Assembly (NCBI RefSeq): GCF_022790535.1 | Contig: NZ_LOHG01000007.1 | Span: 1-64,000, forward strand | Source of the DNA: Pseudomonas maioricensis | Lineage (GTDB): Bacteria; Pseudomonadota; Gammaproteobacteria; Pseudomonadales; Pseudomonadaceae | Direction of reading: 5' to 3' | DNA length: 64,000 nucleotides | Shown: one piece after another, positions 23,073 through 33,029 of the stretch | How positions within the stretch are numbered: the first letter of the stretch is position 1 | Layout of the letters: each line of letters opens with the position of its first letter | Program-made: the position numbers and the translations under genes | Notes under the pieces: generated by a model | The model's input: only the letters and a program-made list of their open reading frames with translations | Told to the model about the DNA's origin: nothing | The model's database searches: none

Positions 23073-24764
23073 ATGAGCGAAAGCTTTGCAGAACTTTTTG
23101 AAGAAAGCCTAAAGACCCTCAACCTTCAGGCCGGTTCGATCATCACCGCTATCATCGTTGATATCGATTACCAGGCAGGCTGGGTGACGGTTCACGCCGG
23201 TCTGAAATCTGAAGGCCTGATCCCGCTGGAACAGTTCCACAACGACGCTGGCGATCTGACCATCAAGATCGGCGACGAAGTTCACGTTGCTCTGGACGCG
23301 GTAGAAGACGGCTTTGGCGAAACCAAGCTGTCCCGCGAAAAAGCCAAGCGTGCCGAGTGCTGGATTGTTCTGGAAGCGGCTTTCGCAGCTGAAGAAGTGG
23401 TCAAGGGCGTTATCAACGGTAAGGTTAAAGGCGGCTTCACTGTCGACGTTAACGGCATCCGTGCGTTCCTGCCTGGTTCTTTGGTCGACGTTCGCCCTGT
23501 GCGCGACACGACTCACCTGGAAGGCAAAGAGCTCGAGTTCAAGGTCATCAAGCTGGATCAGAAGCGCAACAACGTTGTTGTTTCGCGTCGCAGCGTGCTG
23601 GAAGCCGAGAACAGTGCCGAGCGCGAAGCTCTGCTCGAGTCCCTGCAGGAAGGTCAACAAGTCAAAGGTATCGTCAAGAACCTCACCGATTACGGCGCAT
23701 TCGTCGATCTGGGTGGCGTCGATGGCCTGCTGCACATCACCGACATGGCCTGGAAGCGCATCAAGCATCCATCGGAAATCGTCAATGTTGGCGATGAGAT
23801 TGATGTAAAAGTGCTGAAGTACGATCGCGAGCGCAATCGTGTTTCCCTGGGTCTGAAGCAACTGGGCGAAGACCCATGGGTTGCTATCAAGGCTCGTTAC
23901 CCAGAAAGCACTCGCGTAACTGCGCGTGTTACCAACCTGACCGACTACGGCTGCTTCGCAGAGCTGGAAGAAGGCGTGGAAGGTCTGGTACACGTTTCCG
24001 AAATGGACTGGACCAACAAAAACATCCACCCTTCGAAAGTCGTACAAGTCGGCGACGAAGTGGAAGTTATGGTTCTGGACATCGACGAAGAGCGTCGTCG
24101 TATCTCCCTCGGCATCAAGCAGTGCAAATCTAACCCATGGGAAGATTTCTCTGGCCAGTTCAACAAGGGCGATAAAATCTCCGGCACCATCAAGTCGATC
24201 ACCGATTTCGGTATCTTCATTGGTCTGGATGGCGGCATCGACGGTCTGGTTCACCTGTCCGACATCTCTTGGAACGAAGTGGGCGAAGAAGCCGTACGTC
24301 GCTTCAAGAAGGGCGACGAGCTCGACACCGTGATCCTGTCTGTTGATCCAGAGCGTGAGCGTATCTCGCTGGGCATCAAGCAGCTGGAAAGCGATCCGTT
24401 CTCCGAGTACGTCACTGTCAATGACAAAGGCGCAATCGTTCGCGGTATCGTTAAAGAAGTTGACGCCAAAGGCGCCATCATCACTCTGGCCGACGACATC
24501 GAAGCTTCCCTGAAAGCCTCCGAAATCAGCCGTGACCGCGTTGAAGACGCGCGTAACGTTCTGAAAGAAGGCGAAGAGATCGAAGCCAAGATCATCAGCG
24601 TTGACCGCAAGAGCCGCGTGATCAGCTTGTCCATCAAGTCGAAAGACGTTGAAGACGAGAAAGAAGCGATCCAAAGCCTGCGTAGCAAGCCAGAAGCCGC
24701 TGAAAACACTGGTCCTACCACTCTTGGTGACCTGTTGCGTGCACAAATGGAAAAGCAGAACTAA
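23073..24764 (+). CDS. rpsA: 30S ribosomal protein S1
   Basis: 563-residue S1 with six S1/OB-fold repeats (about 20-90, 108-172, 193-261, 278-348, 365-435, 452-520), recognised by repeated GxVxxxTDYGxFV and VSLGLKQ/ISLGIKQ patterns. It binds mRNA and helps initiation on structured leaders. The ATG has AGGA upstream. A strong terminator follows. A 598-codon open frame on the opposite strand is a codon-bias shadow. Confidence 0.98.
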   Translation: MSESFAELFEESLKTLNLQAGSIITAIIVDIDYQAGWVTVHAGLKSEGLIPLEQFHNDAGDLTIKIGDEVHVALDAVEDGFGETKLSREKAKRAECWIVLEAAFAAEEVVKGVINGKVKGGFTVDVNGIRAFLPGSLVDVRPVRDTTHLEGKELEFKVIKLDQKRNNVVVSRRSVLEAENSAEREALLESLQEGQQVKGIVKNLTDYGAFVDLGGVDGLLHITDMAWKRIKHPSEIVNVGDEIDVKVLKYDRERNRVSLGLKQLGEDPWVAIKARYPESTRVTARVTNLTDYGCFAELEEGVEGLVHVSEMDWTNKNIHPSKVVQVGDEVEVMVLDIDEERRRISLGIKQCKSNPWEDFSGQFNKGDKISGTIKSITDFGIFIGLDGGIDGLVHLSDISWNEVGEEAVRRFKKGDELDTVILSVDPERERISLGIKQLESDPFSEYVTVNDKGAIVRGIVKEVDAKGAIITLADDIEASLKASEISRDRVEDARNVLKEGEEIEAKIISVDRKSRVISLSIKSKDVEDEKEAIQSLRSKPEAAENTGPTTLGDLLRAQMEKQN

Positions 24765-24782
24765 GTTCTGACTGACCATTAG

Positions 24783-24811
24783 AAAAAGGGCGACTTCGGT
24801 CGCCCTTTTTT
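24783..24811 (+). terminator. Rho-independent terminator of rpsA
   Basis: AAAAAGGGCGAC, TTCG tetraloop, then GTCGCCC followed by six T residues; it starts 18 bases after the rpsA stop. Textbook intrinsic terminator. Confidence 0.93.
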
Positions 24812-24993
24812 GTGGGCGCAATTTGACCTTGGGTAGTCTGCATGACTTGTATTTCGGGGGTTGGCGCTTATGAGTGGATATCCCTCCATTGGAAGAGCAG
24901 CACATAAGTCAATACGCAGGCTATTAAATTTTATCCGGTCATGCTAAAACCTTCGGAGCGCTTATCTAGCTGCTTGAAAAAGAAGGGAAAAAT

Positions 24994-25290
24994 ATGACGA
25001 AGTCGGAGTTGATCGAACGAATTGTCACCCATCAAGGGCTGCTCTCATCGAAGGATGTCGAGCTGGCTATCAAGACTATGCTTGAGCAGATGTCCCAATG
25101 CCTGGCGACAGGCGACCGGATTGAAATACGGGGCTTCGGTAGCTTCTCACTCCACTATCGTGCGCCGCGTGTGGGGCGTAATCCGAAAACTGGCCAGTCG
25201 GTGAGTCTCGACGGCAAGTTCGTTCCTCATTTCAAGCCAGGGAAAGAACTTAGGGATCGTGTAAACGAAGATGAAGAGCACGATGATTGA
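24994..25290 (+). CDS. ihfB: Integration host factor subunit beta
   Basis: 98-residue DNA-bending protein of the HU/IHF family (also himD). The DNA-binding beta-arm region GRNPKTGQ and the conserved Pro at the arm tip place it, and the position after rpsA is the standard ihfB location. It acts as a heterodimer with IhfA. The ATG has AAGGGA upstream. In P. aeruginosa it directly precedes wzz and the O-antigen cluster; here lapA and an MBL-fold gene are in between. Confidence 0.97.
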   Translation: MTKSELIERIVTHQGLLSSKDVELAIKTMLEQMSQCLATGDRIEIRGFGSFSLHYRAPRVGRNPKTGQSVSLDGKFVPHFKPGKELRDRVNEDEEHDD

Positions 25291-25313
25291 TTGTGCGTAG
25301 GGGGAAGGTATAA

Positions 25314-25556
25314 ATGCTCAACCTGAAGCGTATGCTGTTTGCGTTGTTGCTGTTAGCGGTCGCTGCAGTCGTAGTGTTTTTTGTGCTGGAGAACCGGCAA
25401 TCGGTTGTTCTGGTGTTGTTCGGTTGGTCGGCTCCTGCGGTGCCATTGGCGATCCCGGTACTGGTGGCTTTGCTCCTTGGGTTGGGTATTGGGCCCGTTT
25501 TGGGGGCTTATGTTGCACTGAGATCCAGGCGTCGTCTGCGCAGATCGAGCATCTGA
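25314..25556 (+). CDS. lapA: LapA-domain (DUF1049) membrane protein
   Basis: 80-residue protein with two hydrophobic segments (about 5-26 and 41-66) and a basic Arg-rich tail, the pattern of E. coli LapA (YciS), which works with LapB in controlling LpxC turnover and LPS synthesis. The order ihfB-lapA is conserved. No lapB follows here. Note that this is not the large LapA adhesin of P. fluorescens. The ATG has GGGGGAAGG upstream. Confidence 0.85.
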   Translation: MLNLKRMLFALLLLAVAAVVVFFVLENRQSVVLVLFGWSAPAVPLAIPVLVALLLGLGIGPVLGAYVALRSRRRLRRSSI

Positions 25557-25690
25557 ATTAATTTTTCCTGACTGTCGCCGCTACTCGATATTTTCGGATA
25601 TTTCGTACAGCGCTGGTCGAAGCATCCTAGATTCATCCGTGGTTTTTTATGGGGTAATGACGCCCCTCAAAAACACCATGGAGCGAGCAG

Positions 25691-27145
25691 GTGCGCATCT
25701 CATATCCCTTCATTTCCCATCATGGCGCTGTTCAAGGCGTCACGGGCTCCTGCCATCAGCTTCATCTTGATCCTGCGCAAAGTCTTCTAGTCGATTGCGG
25801 GCTGCATTTGGGGCTTGATGCAAGATCTGCCGACTCGTCGCGTATAGACTTTCCCACTGCGGGAATTACCGCGTTACTAGTCACTCATGTTCATCTGGAT
25901 CATGTCGGGCGTATCCCTGATCTCATCGCAGCAGGTTACCGGGGGCCAATCCTGTGCAGCGAGCCTTCCGCGTTATTGCTTCCTTTGGTGCTCGAGGATG
26001 CGTTGAAAGTCGAGGGAGGTCGTGAGCCGAACGTAATCGATCAATATCTTCGCCATATTCGCAACGTGATTGTGCCGATCCCGTTCGGGCAATGGCACAG
26101 CCTGATTCTTGATGATGAGCTTACCTGTCGGGTCCGGTTGCAGCGTGCCGGGCATCTCCTTGGGTCGGCCTATGTAGAGTGCGACGTCTCATATCCTCTG
26201 CAAAGTCGAGATCAAAGGGTGGTTTTTTCAGGAGATGTCGGTGCGTCTCCAAATCCGTTGTTACGTGAGCCTTGTTCGCCGGAGCGAGCCGATATTCTCG
26301 TGCTGGAAAGCACTTACGGCGACAGGCTGCATGCGGACCGGTCAACGCGGCAGCAGCGTCTGGAGCAAGTGATAGATCGGGCGCTGGCTGATCAGGGAAC
26401 AGTCCTGATCCCCGCGTTCAGCATCGGCCGTACTCAAGAGCTTCTGTTCGAGATCGAGGACATTCTGCATCGCAAATCGTTGCTGCTCGGCGAGACAGAT
26501 GAGGATGGGGCGCAGGAGGCGTTTTCACCAATCGATTGGCCTCAGCTCCCCGTGATTCTCGATTCGCCCTTGGCAAACAGGTTCACGCAGGCGTATCGCG
26601 ACATGAACCAGTACTGGAATGACTCTGCGCAGCAAAGGCTGGCCGGGCATCGCAACCCATTGAAGTTCAAGCAACTCATCAGTATCGAAAGCCACCAACA
26701 GCACCAGCAGGTAGTGAACTATCTGAAGAGTACCGGTCGGCCTGCAATCGTCATTGCGAGTAACGGCATGTGTTCCGGCGGACGCATCGTTAACTACCTC
26801 AAAGCCATGTTGGGAGATCCCCGGCACGAAATAGTCTTTACCGGCTACCAGGCCAAAGGCACCCCCGGAGCGGTTATTCAGGCGAGTGAGGGGGCTGAAG
26901 GCTTTGTGAAGATTGATCTGGATGGCGAGATGTACGAAATCAAGGCAAAGATCGCGACGGTGGGCGGATATTCGGCCCATGCGGACCAAGCGGGACTGGT
27001 GGATTTTGTAATGGGTATGAGTGAGTTGCCTGGACGTGTGGTGTTGGTCCATGGCGAAGACAGGGCGAAGCGCAGCCTTGCGGCAAAGTTGGAGTTTCAC
27101 GGTCGCGAGCGTGGGGTTGAGTTGGAGGTGGTAGTGCCAGCATAA
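25691..27145 (+). CDS. MBL-fold/beta-CASP RNA-processing-type hydrolase
   Basis: 484 residues. The metallo-beta-lactamase core shows the HxHxDH zinc motif THVHLDHVG (about 59-67), then a beta-CASP insert, and an RNA-metabolising C-terminal domain with ATVGGYSAHADQ and VLVHGE. The family (YSH1/CPSF-like) contains endo- or exonucleases and effector nucleases of unknown substrate. The GTG start at 25691 has GGAG 7 bases upstream. It sits between lapA and wzz; no function in O-antigen synthesis is known, so it may simply share the location. Confidence 0.82.
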   Translation: MRISYPFISHHGAVQGVTGSCHQLHLDPAQSLLVDCGLHLGLDARSADSSRIDFPTAGITALLVTHVHLDHVGRIPDLIAAGYRGPILCSEPSALLLPLVLEDALKVEGGREPNVIDQYLRHIRNVIVPIPFGQWHSLILDDELTCRVRLQRAGHLLGSAYVECDVSYPLQSRDQRVVFSGDVGASPNPLLREPCSPERADILVLESTYGDRLHADRSTRQQRLEQVIDRALADQGTVLIPAFSIGRTQELLFEIEDILHRKSLLLGETDEDGAQEAFSPIDWPQLPVILDSPLANRFTQAYRDMNQYWNDSAQQRLAGHRNPLKFKQLISIESHQQHQQVVNYLKSTGRPAIVIASNGMCSGGRIVNYLKAMLGDPRHEIVFTGYQAKGTPGAVIQASEGAEGFVKIDLDGEMYEIKAKIATVGGYSAHADQAGLVDFVMGMSELPGRVVLVHGEDRAKRSLAAKLEFHGRERGVELEVVVPA

Positions 27146-27323
27146 CGGCTAAATCTATGCATGCTCGTTGCGCTGTGTATCGGATTGGTAAGTAAGTCTA
27201 AGTGCTCGGTGTAGAGCTGAAGATGGTTTGTGCAAGTCGCGGAAAAAGCTCAAGGGTCGCGATTGTCGAATTTGAATTTCGCCCGCATTTGCGGTCAGGT
27301 GGCGATTAGGAAGATTGCGAATT

Positions 27324-28394
27324 ATGAGAAGTGAAGATAAGTACTCCGGTGAGGAGGATGTGGGATTTTTCGATTTGATGGTAAGTCTTTTTGCAAGAAA
27401 GACTCTTGTAGCGGGTATAGCTTTTCTAGCGATCATCGTTTCGATGGCTTATGTATTTTTAAAACAACCGATTTACGAAGCTAAGCTCTTTATTCATCCG
27501 CCTTCGCAAAATGATATCTCCTCTCTGAACTACGGTCGTGGCGAGTCAAGTGGTTTGAGGATGCTGGGAATAGAGGATGTATACGCTGTTTTTGTGCAAA
27601 CTCTGCAATCTGAGTCGGCACGATACGATTACTTCAGGGCCGTTGTTGTGCCTGCATTGGGCGATGATCAAAGTAAAGGGTTCACGAGCGAGATGTTCAA
27701 AAGCTTCAATAAAACCCTCACAGTGGCAATGCCATCCAAGGATTCTCCGCAAGTCTACGTCGTGACCCTGGAGCATTCAGATCCAGAAAAGGCTGCTCGG
27801 TGGGTTTCAGAGTTTGTGGCGCTCGTTGCGCAGCGTGCAAGCCGAGAGATAATCAAGAGTGTTCAAAGTGATGCGGAGCTGAAAGCAAATAACCTGGATC
27901 AGCAGGTTTCGAGCGGTCAGGAAAGCGCTCGAAACCAGCGAGAGGACCGCATTGCTCGTCTGACGGAGGCGTTGGCTATTGCGCGATCAATCGGTATGGA
28001 GAGGCCAGTGCGTTTCTTTGGACCAACTGCAAATGGGCGCCCCTCGGAGGCTGATGGTGTTCTGGCATATATGCGGGGAACGAGAGCGTTGGAGGCAGAG
28101 ATTCAAAATCTGCAGGAGCGCCCTTCGGATGACCCTTTCATTGGGGATTTACGTCATAAGCAATCACTGTCGAAATTTTATCGTCAGCTGAAAATTGATC
28201 CTGCCGGGATTTCCGTTTATCGCCAGGACGGAAATATTGAGTTGCCCCACGAGCCTGTTAAGCCGAGGGCTGCGCTTATTATTCTTCTGGGTGGAGTCAT
28301 CGGTCTGATCGTAGGAATCCTTATCGCTGTCATTCTTGATTTCTTGGACGTTCGAGCTTCGAAGAGGGAGGAGAGTTTTGCCGATCAGAGGTAG
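27324..28394 (+). CDS. wzz: O-antigen chain length determinant Wzz
   Basis: 356-residue polysaccharide co-polymerase of the inner membrane. A first transmembrane helix (about 27-48) is followed by a large periplasmic helical domain and a second helix (about 320-343), preceded by the Pro-rich PHEPVKPRAA motif typical of Wzz. It sets O-antigen modal length with Wzy. ATG 27324 has AGGAAG upstream; a TTG three codons earlier is less likely. It opens the O-antigen cluster, as in the canonical locus downstream of ihfB. Confidence 0.92.
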   Translation: MRSEDKYSGEEDVGFFDLMVSLFARKTLVAGIAFLAIIVSMAYVFLKQPIYEAKLFIHPPSQNDISSLNYGRGESSGLRMLGIEDVYAVFVQTLQSESARYDYFRAVVVPALGDDQSKGFTSEMFKSFNKTLTVAMPSKDSPQVYVVTLEHSDPEKAARWVSEFVALVAQRASREIIKSVQSDAELKANNLDQQVSSGQESARNQREDRIARLTEALAIARSIGMERPVRFFGPTANGRPSEADGVLAYMRGTRALEAEIQNLQERPSDDPFIGDLRHKQSLSKFYRQLKIDPAGISVYRQDGNIELPHEPVKPRAALIILLGGVIGLIVGILIAVILDFLDVRASKREESFADQR

Positions 28395-28433
28395 ATTTAG
28401 GCTCTTTCGTTTAATGAGCGGCCCCCATCAACC

Positions 28434-28592
28434 CTAGGCTTTCATCGTCCCAGCGAGCAGCTTTTTGAGTAGGGTGATCGCTTTTCCCGGTCCATGAGGT
28501 TCAGAGAGCGTGGCATCCGCGCCAAGAAGTGGCACAATCTCGGAAATATCATCGCGTGGCTAAGCTTGACCTCCAGTCTTGAGCTGCGGTTC
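28434..28592 (-). pseudogene. Degraded coding remnant, 3' end only
   Basis: The 257-base gap between wzz and legB contains, on the minus strand, a 41-codon protein-like reading (RDDISEIVPLLGADATLSEP, then HGPGKAITLLKKLLAGTMKA) ending at a TAG at 28434-28436. The same frame continues upstream only past an in-frame TAG (28560-28562) into EPQLKTGGQA and then a TAA. Composition and the helix-like tail suggest a real former gene, cut and inactivated, pointing against the present operon. The tail loosely resembles the P-x-G-x-G-K-A ending of sugar epimerases, but I cannot assign a family. Confidence 0.5.
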
Positions 28593-28651
28593 TTTTTATT
28601 TTGTTTTACCACGACTCAGTTCGCTGGGGTGGGCACGTTAGGGGTTGGAAG

Positions 28652-29629
28652 ATGACTACCGTTTTAGTTACGGGTGCTGATGGCTTCATTGGCTCGCATT
28701 TGACCGAGTTGCTCGTGCGTGAAGGCTATAAGGTCAAGGCGCTTTCTCAGTACAACTCGTTCAACTATTGGGGATGGCTTGAGGATGTGGATTGTTCACG
28801 AATCGAAGTCCTCAACGGTGATGTGAGGGATCCCCATTACTGCAAGCACATCACTAAAGATGTTGATATCGTTTTTCATTTGGCCGCGCTAATCGCTATT
28901 CCCTATTCTTACGTGGCCCCTGATAGCTACGTGGACACTAACGTGAAGGGTACGCTGAATATCTGCCAGGCAGCCCTTGAAAACGGCGTTAAGCGGGTTA
29001 TTCATACGTCGACCAGTGAAGTTTATGGTACTGCGCAATATGTGCCGATTGACGAAAAGCATCCGCTGCAGGCGCAGTCACCCTACAGCGCGTCAAAAAT
29101 AGGCGCAGATGCCATGGCGATGAGTTTTTTTAACGCCTTTGACCTCCCCTTGACTATCGCGCGTCCATTCAATACCTACGGTCCTCGGCAGTCTGCCCGC
29201 GCGGTCATCCCGACCATCATCAGCCAGATTGCCAGTGGGCAAAAACAGATCAAGCTCGGCGACGTCACGCCGACCCGTGATTTCAATTATGTGGCAGACA
29301 CATGCCGAGGTTTTCTGGAACTCGCGCGCTGCGATCAGGCCATTGGCGAGACAGTCAACATTGGCTCCAATTTTGAAATCTCAGTGGGCGATACCCTCGA
29401 TTTGATCCGGAAGTTGATGGGCAGTGATGTCGAGTTTCTGACCGATGACCAGCGCATGCGGCCTGGCAAATCAGAGGTCTTCCGGCTGTGGTGCGATAAC
29501 GCCAAGATTCATGCTTTGACTGGTTTCACGCCGGCCTACGACATCGAGCGAGGGTTGCAGGAGACCATTAACTGGTTCACCCGCCCTGAGAATCTCGCCA
29601 AATATAAAGCCGATATTTACAACGTCTGA
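28652..29629 (+). CDS. legB: NDP-GlcNAc 4,6-dehydratase LegB type
   Basis: 325-residue extended short-chain dehydrogenase. The NAD motif TGADGFIGSH (about 7-16) and catalytic triad Ser/Thr...YSASK are intact. Close in character to LegB, which in Campylobacter jejuni dehydrates GDP-GlcNAc as the first committed step to legionaminic acid; the presence of a PtmE homologue in this operon supports a GDP sugar. ATG 28652 has AGGGG upstream; an in-frame start at 28601 has no such site. legC follows 8 bases later. Confidence 0.88.
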   Translation: MTTVLVTGADGFIGSHLTELLVREGYKVKALSQYNSFNYWGWLEDVDCSRIEVLNGDVRDPHYCKHITKDVDIVFHLAALIAIPYSYVAPDSYVDTNVKGTLNICQAALENGVKRVIHTSTSEVYGTAQYVPIDEKHPLQAQSPYSASKIGADAMAMSFFNAFDLPLTIARPFNTYGPRQSARAVIPTIISQIASGQKQIKLGDVTPTRDFNYVADTCRGFLELARCDQAIGETVNIGSNFEISVGDTLDLIRKLMGSDVEFLTDDQRMRPGKSEVFRLWCDNAKIHALTGFTPAYDIERGLQETINWFTRPENLAKYKADIYNV

Positions 29630-29637
29630 GGTGCTCG

Positions 29638-30786
29638 ATGTACCAGTCCCTTGTCTCATTCATTCGCGAGCAGTATTCCAGCAATGAATTTATCCCTCTT
29701 CATGCTCCGGTGTTCGCGGGGAATGAACAGGAGTACGTTGCGGAAACCATTAAATCGACCTTCGTTTCGAGTGTCGGCGCATTCGTAGATCGATTCGAGC
29801 ACGATATGCAGCTCTATACCGGTAGCCCTCGAGCCGTGGCGACTGTCAACGGTACGGCGGCGCTACATGTGGCGTTGCTTTTGGCTGGGGTTGAGCGTGG
29901 CGATCTTGTTATTACCCAGTCGCTGACATTTGTCGCGACGTGCAACGCTATTGCCTATTGTGGCGCTGAGCCAGTTTTTGTGGATGTGGACCGACACACG
30001 TTGGGCCTTTCGCCTCTCGCATTGGAGACTTGGCTGGAGTCTGAAGCTTTCCTTGATTCCGATGGTGGTTGCAGATTGCGCAAGAATGGCCAGCCGATCC
30101 GCGCATGTTTACCAATGCATACCTTTGGACACCCGGCGGATCTGAATGGCCTGGTTTCAGTTTGCGCAAAGTGGGGGCTTGCGCTTGTTGAGGACGCTGC
30201 AGAATCTCTTGGGAGCCTTTACAGCGGTCGCCACACCGGTACGTTTGGGCTTGTCGGGACCCTCAGTTTCAACGGAAACAAGATCATCACTACAGGTGGC
30301 GGGGGCATGATACTTGCCGATGAGGTGTTAGGTAGCAAAGCCAAGCACCTGACTACCACCGCGAAGCAGCCCCACCCCTATGAGTATGTACATGACGAAA
30401 TTGGATACAACTACCGCCTGCCGAATCTGAACGCCGCACTTGGCTGTGCTCAGTTAGAACAGCTGGAGGGCTTTGTCGCGGCCAAGCGTTCATTGGCGCA
30501 TGCCTACGCGGAAGAGCTTGCTGGCAGTGCGTTGCAATTTGTCATTGAGCCCGACGGATGTCGTTCAAACTATTGGCTCAATGCTGTTGTCTGCGAGGAT
30601 CCATCGCAGCGGGACGAGCTGTTGAAATTTACCAATGAAAAGGGTGTCATGACGCGTCCGATCTGGACGCTAATGAATCGATTGAAGGCTTACGAGCATT
30701 GTTTGCAAGGCGATCTTAGTAATGCGCAGTGGCTCGAGTCTCGCGTCGTTAATCTTCCCAGTAGTGTTTCTGAGCGGGAAGCATAA
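29638..30786 (+). CDS. legC: LegC-family sugar aminotransferase
   Basis: 382-residue PLP aminotransferase of the DegT/DnrJ/EryC1 family. It has the EDAAESLG motif and a PLP-lysine region FNGNKIITTGGGG. LegC aminates the 4-keto sugar made by LegB, giving the 4-amino-4,6-dideoxy-GlcNAc nucleotide. GAGGTG precedes the ATG. Its stop and the start of legG share one A (TAATG). Confidence 0.9.
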   Translation: MYQSLVSFIREQYSSNEFIPLHAPVFAGNEQEYVAETIKSTFVSSVGAFVDRFEHDMQLYTGSPRAVATVNGTAALHVALLLAGVERGDLVITQSLTFVATCNAIAYCGAEPVFVDVDRHTLGLSPLALETWLESEAFLDSDGGCRLRKNGQPIRACLPMHTFGHPADLNGLVSVCAKWGLALVEDAAESLGSLYSGRHTGTFGLVGTLSFNGNKIITTGGGGMILADEVLGSKAKHLTTTAKQPHPYEYVHDEIGYNYRLPNLNAALGCAQLEQLEGFVAAKRSLAHAYAEELAGSALQFVIEPDGCRSNYWLNAVVCEDPSQRDELLKFTNEKGVMTRPIWTLMNRLKAYEHCLQGDLSNAQWLESRVVNLPSSVSEREA

Positions 30787-31940
30787 TGGCGCGCAGAGTT
30801 GCAGTTTTCACAGGAACCCGAGCTGAATATGGTCTACTTTACTGGCTTATGTCGGAAGTCAGGCAGGATCCAGCTCTTGAACTGCAGACTATTGTAGGTG
30901 GCATGCACCTGTCGCCGGAGTTTGGTGAAACCTGGCGTCTGGTCGAGAGTGATGGATTCACTATCGATGCCAAGGTCGAAATGCTGCTGTCGTCGGATAC
31001 TGCCGTCGGGGTGGTGAAGTCAATGGGGCTTGGTGCCATTGGTTTTGCTGACGCCCTTGATCGTTTGCGGCCCGATGTGCTGGTTGTATTGGGAGACAGG
31101 TTCGAAGCGTTGAGCATTGCCCAGGCCGCTTTGGTCATGCGTATCCCTATCGCTCATTTACATGGTGGCGAGCTAACTGAGGGAGCTTACGATGACGGCA
31201 TCAGGCATGCGTTGACAAAAATGGCTTACCTGCATTTCGTTGCCGCTCAGCCCTATAAGGCCAGAGTGATACAGATGGGTGAGGCTCCTGAACGTGTATT
31301 CAATGTCGGTGCGGTGGGACTGGATCACCTCAAGCGCACTCCATTGATGTCGCTGGAGGAACTTGGCGAAAGTCTTGGTTTTGACCTTCGTCCACCTTTT
31401 CTGCTGGTCACATACCATCCGGTTACTCTGGCCAATGAAGACCCTGTGGGGAGCTTCATGAATATTCTGAGTGCTTTGGACCAATTCACGGATTACCAGA
31501 TAATTATCACTTACCCCAATGCTGACAACGGCGGTCGAGCAATCATTCCTGTGTTGGAGGCCTACGCGGCCGCACGGCCAGATCAGGTTCTGGCCATTCC
31601 TTCCCTTGGGTTTCGTCGTTATTTGAGCGTTGTAAAGCTAGCAGGTGCGGTGGTCGGCAACTCGTCCAGTGGCATCATAGAGGTGCCGTCCTTTCACGTA
31701 CCTACGGTAAATGTGGGTGTCCGCCAGGCAGGTCGCTTGTGCGCTGACTCTGTCCTCCATTGCGCTGCAACCGTGGAGGGCGTTACTCAGGCGCTCGATA
31801 CAGCCCTAAGCGCTGACTTCTCAGCCTTATGCAACTCCGCAGTAAATCCTTATGGAGAGGGTGATGCCGCGCGTAGCATTGTCGAGGTGCTCAGCACTTG
31901 CGATCTTGGGGTACAAAAGACCTTCCATGACTTGAGCTGA
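30786..31940 (+). CDS. legG: Hydrolysing NDP-sugar 2-epimerase (NeuC/LegG)
   Basis: 384-residue UDP-GlcNAc 2-epimerase-fold enzyme of the hydrolysing type. Typical features: FTGTRAEYGLL at the N-terminus, VLGDRFEAL, HLHGGELTEGAYDD, and GNSSSGIIE. In the legionaminate route it converts NDP-2,4-diacetamido-trideoxyglucose to free 2,4-diacetamido-2,4,6-trideoxymannose, the substrate of LegI. It lies immediately before the synthase gene. NeuC for sialic acid is the alternative, but legB and legC next door make that unlikely. Confidence 0.9.
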   Translation: MARRVAVFTGTRAEYGLLYWLMSEVRQDPALELQTIVGGMHLSPEFGETWRLVESDGFTIDAKVEMLLSSDTAVGVVKSMGLGAIGFADALDRLRPDVLVVLGDRFEALSIAQAALVMRIPIAHLHGGELTEGAYDDGIRHALTKMAYLHFVAAQPYKARVIQMGEAPERVFNVGAVGLDHLKRTPLMSLEELGESLGFDLRPPFLLVTYHPVTLANEDPVGSFMNILSALDQFTDYQIIITYPNADNGGRAIIPVLEAYAAARPDQVLAIPSLGFRRYLSVVKLAGAVVGNSSSGIIEVPSFHVPTVNVGVRQAGRLCADSVLHCAATVEGVTQALDTALSADFSALCNSAVNPYGEGDAARSIVEVLSTCDLGVQKTFHDLS

Positions 31941-31943
31941 CAA

Positions 31944-33029
31944 ATGAATACACAGAATAAAGATGCGGTCTACATTATCGCCGAGGCAGGCGTTAATCAT
32001 AACGGCGATAGAGAACGAGCATTCGAGCTTGTGGATATCGCTGCCGACGCGGGAGCGGATGCGGTCAAGTTTCAGACTTTTGACGCCCGTAAGCTGGCGT
32101 CGGTCAAAGCGCCGAAAGCCGGTTATCAAAAGCGGACAACTGATCAGTCCGAGAGTCAGCTCGAGATGCTCAAAAAGCTTGAGCTTCCTCGAGAGTGGCA
32201 TCGTGATCTTTTAATTCATGCCAATAAGCGTGGGATCGACTTTCTGAGCACTGCATTTGATGGTGATAGTCTCGATTTTCTGGCCACTTTGAAAATTCCT
32301 TTATTTAAAGTCCCTTCTGGGGAGTTGACTAATGGCCCGCTGCTTTGGAAGTTCGCTCGTACAGGGTTACCACTGGTCTTGTCCACTGGCATGGCTACAT
32401 TGAGTGAGGTCGAACAAGGTCTGGCGATAATTGCCCATGCCAAGGGGCATGAGCGAGAGCCTGCAAGTATGGAGGAGGTCTGGAAGTACTGGAGTCAACC
32501 AGACGCCCAGAAGCTCCTGGTGGATTCTGTAACGTTGCTTCATTGCACTTCGCAGTACCCAACACCATTGGAGGAAGTTAACCTGCGTGCGATGGATACC
32601 CTCAAGCATGCCTTTGGGCTTGCGGTTGGCTATTCCGATCATACGGAGGGGTTGCTGGTACCCGTAGCTGCCGTAGCGCGTGGTGCAAAAGTGATAGAGA
32701 AGCATTTTACGACGGATAGATCCCTGCCGGGACCAGATCACAAGGCATCTCTTGAACCCGCCGAGCTCAGGGAAATGGTTAGTCGTATCCGCGCCCTGGA
32801 AAAAATTCTGGGGGATGGGAGAAAGGCGCCACATCCCACTGAATGGGATACGCGTCTGGCGGCGAAACAACAAGTAGTGGCCGCGCGCGCAATTCCGGCG
32901 GGACAAACCTTTGTCCGTGATGACCTCACCACTGCGCGTTGCGGTGCAGGTCTGCCAGCCGTTTTGTTATGGGAAAAAATTGGCTGTCCTGCAAGCAGAG
33001 CTTATGAGCCTGGCGAGATTATCGAATGA
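31944..33029 (+). CDS. legI: Legionaminic acid synthase (NeuB family)
   Basis: 361 residues: a TIM-barrel nonulosonate synthase domain (about 1-270; EAGVNHNG, KFQTFD, the HCTSQYPTP loop and GYSDHT) followed by a C-terminal SAF/antifreeze-like domain (about 295-355). It condenses a 6-deoxy-diacetamidomannose with phosphoenolpyruvate to give a nine-carbon acid, in the cytoplasm. The stop overlaps the next start (ATGA). Confidence 0.92.
   Translation: MNTQNKDAVYIIAEAGVNHNGDRERAFELVDIAADAGADAVKFQTFDARKLASVKAPKAGYQKRTTDQSESQLEMLKKLELPREWHRDLLIHANKRGIDFLSTAFDGDSLDFLATLKIPLFKVPSGELTNGPLLWKFARTGLPLVLSTGMATLSEVEQGLAIIAHAKGHEREPASMEEVWKYWSQPDAQKLLVDSVTLLHCTSQYPTPLEEVNLRAMDTLKHAFGLAVGYSDHTEGLLVPVAAVARGAKVIEKHFTTDRSLPGPDHKASLEPAELREMVSRIRALEKILGDGRKAPHPTEWDTRLAAKQQVVAARAIPAGQTFVRDDLTTARCGAGLPAVLLWEKIGCPASRAYEPGEIIE

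Noticed and set aside
23109-24905. 598-codon open frame opposite rpsA on the minus strand
   Set aside because: It mirrors the strong codon bias of rpsA, has low-complexity Asp/Val/Phe-rich content and no ribosome site; S1 on the other strand is certain.
27146-27323. Search for a JUMPstart/ops element before wzz
   Set aside because: No GGCGGTAG-type ops core was found in the leader of wzz or of legB.
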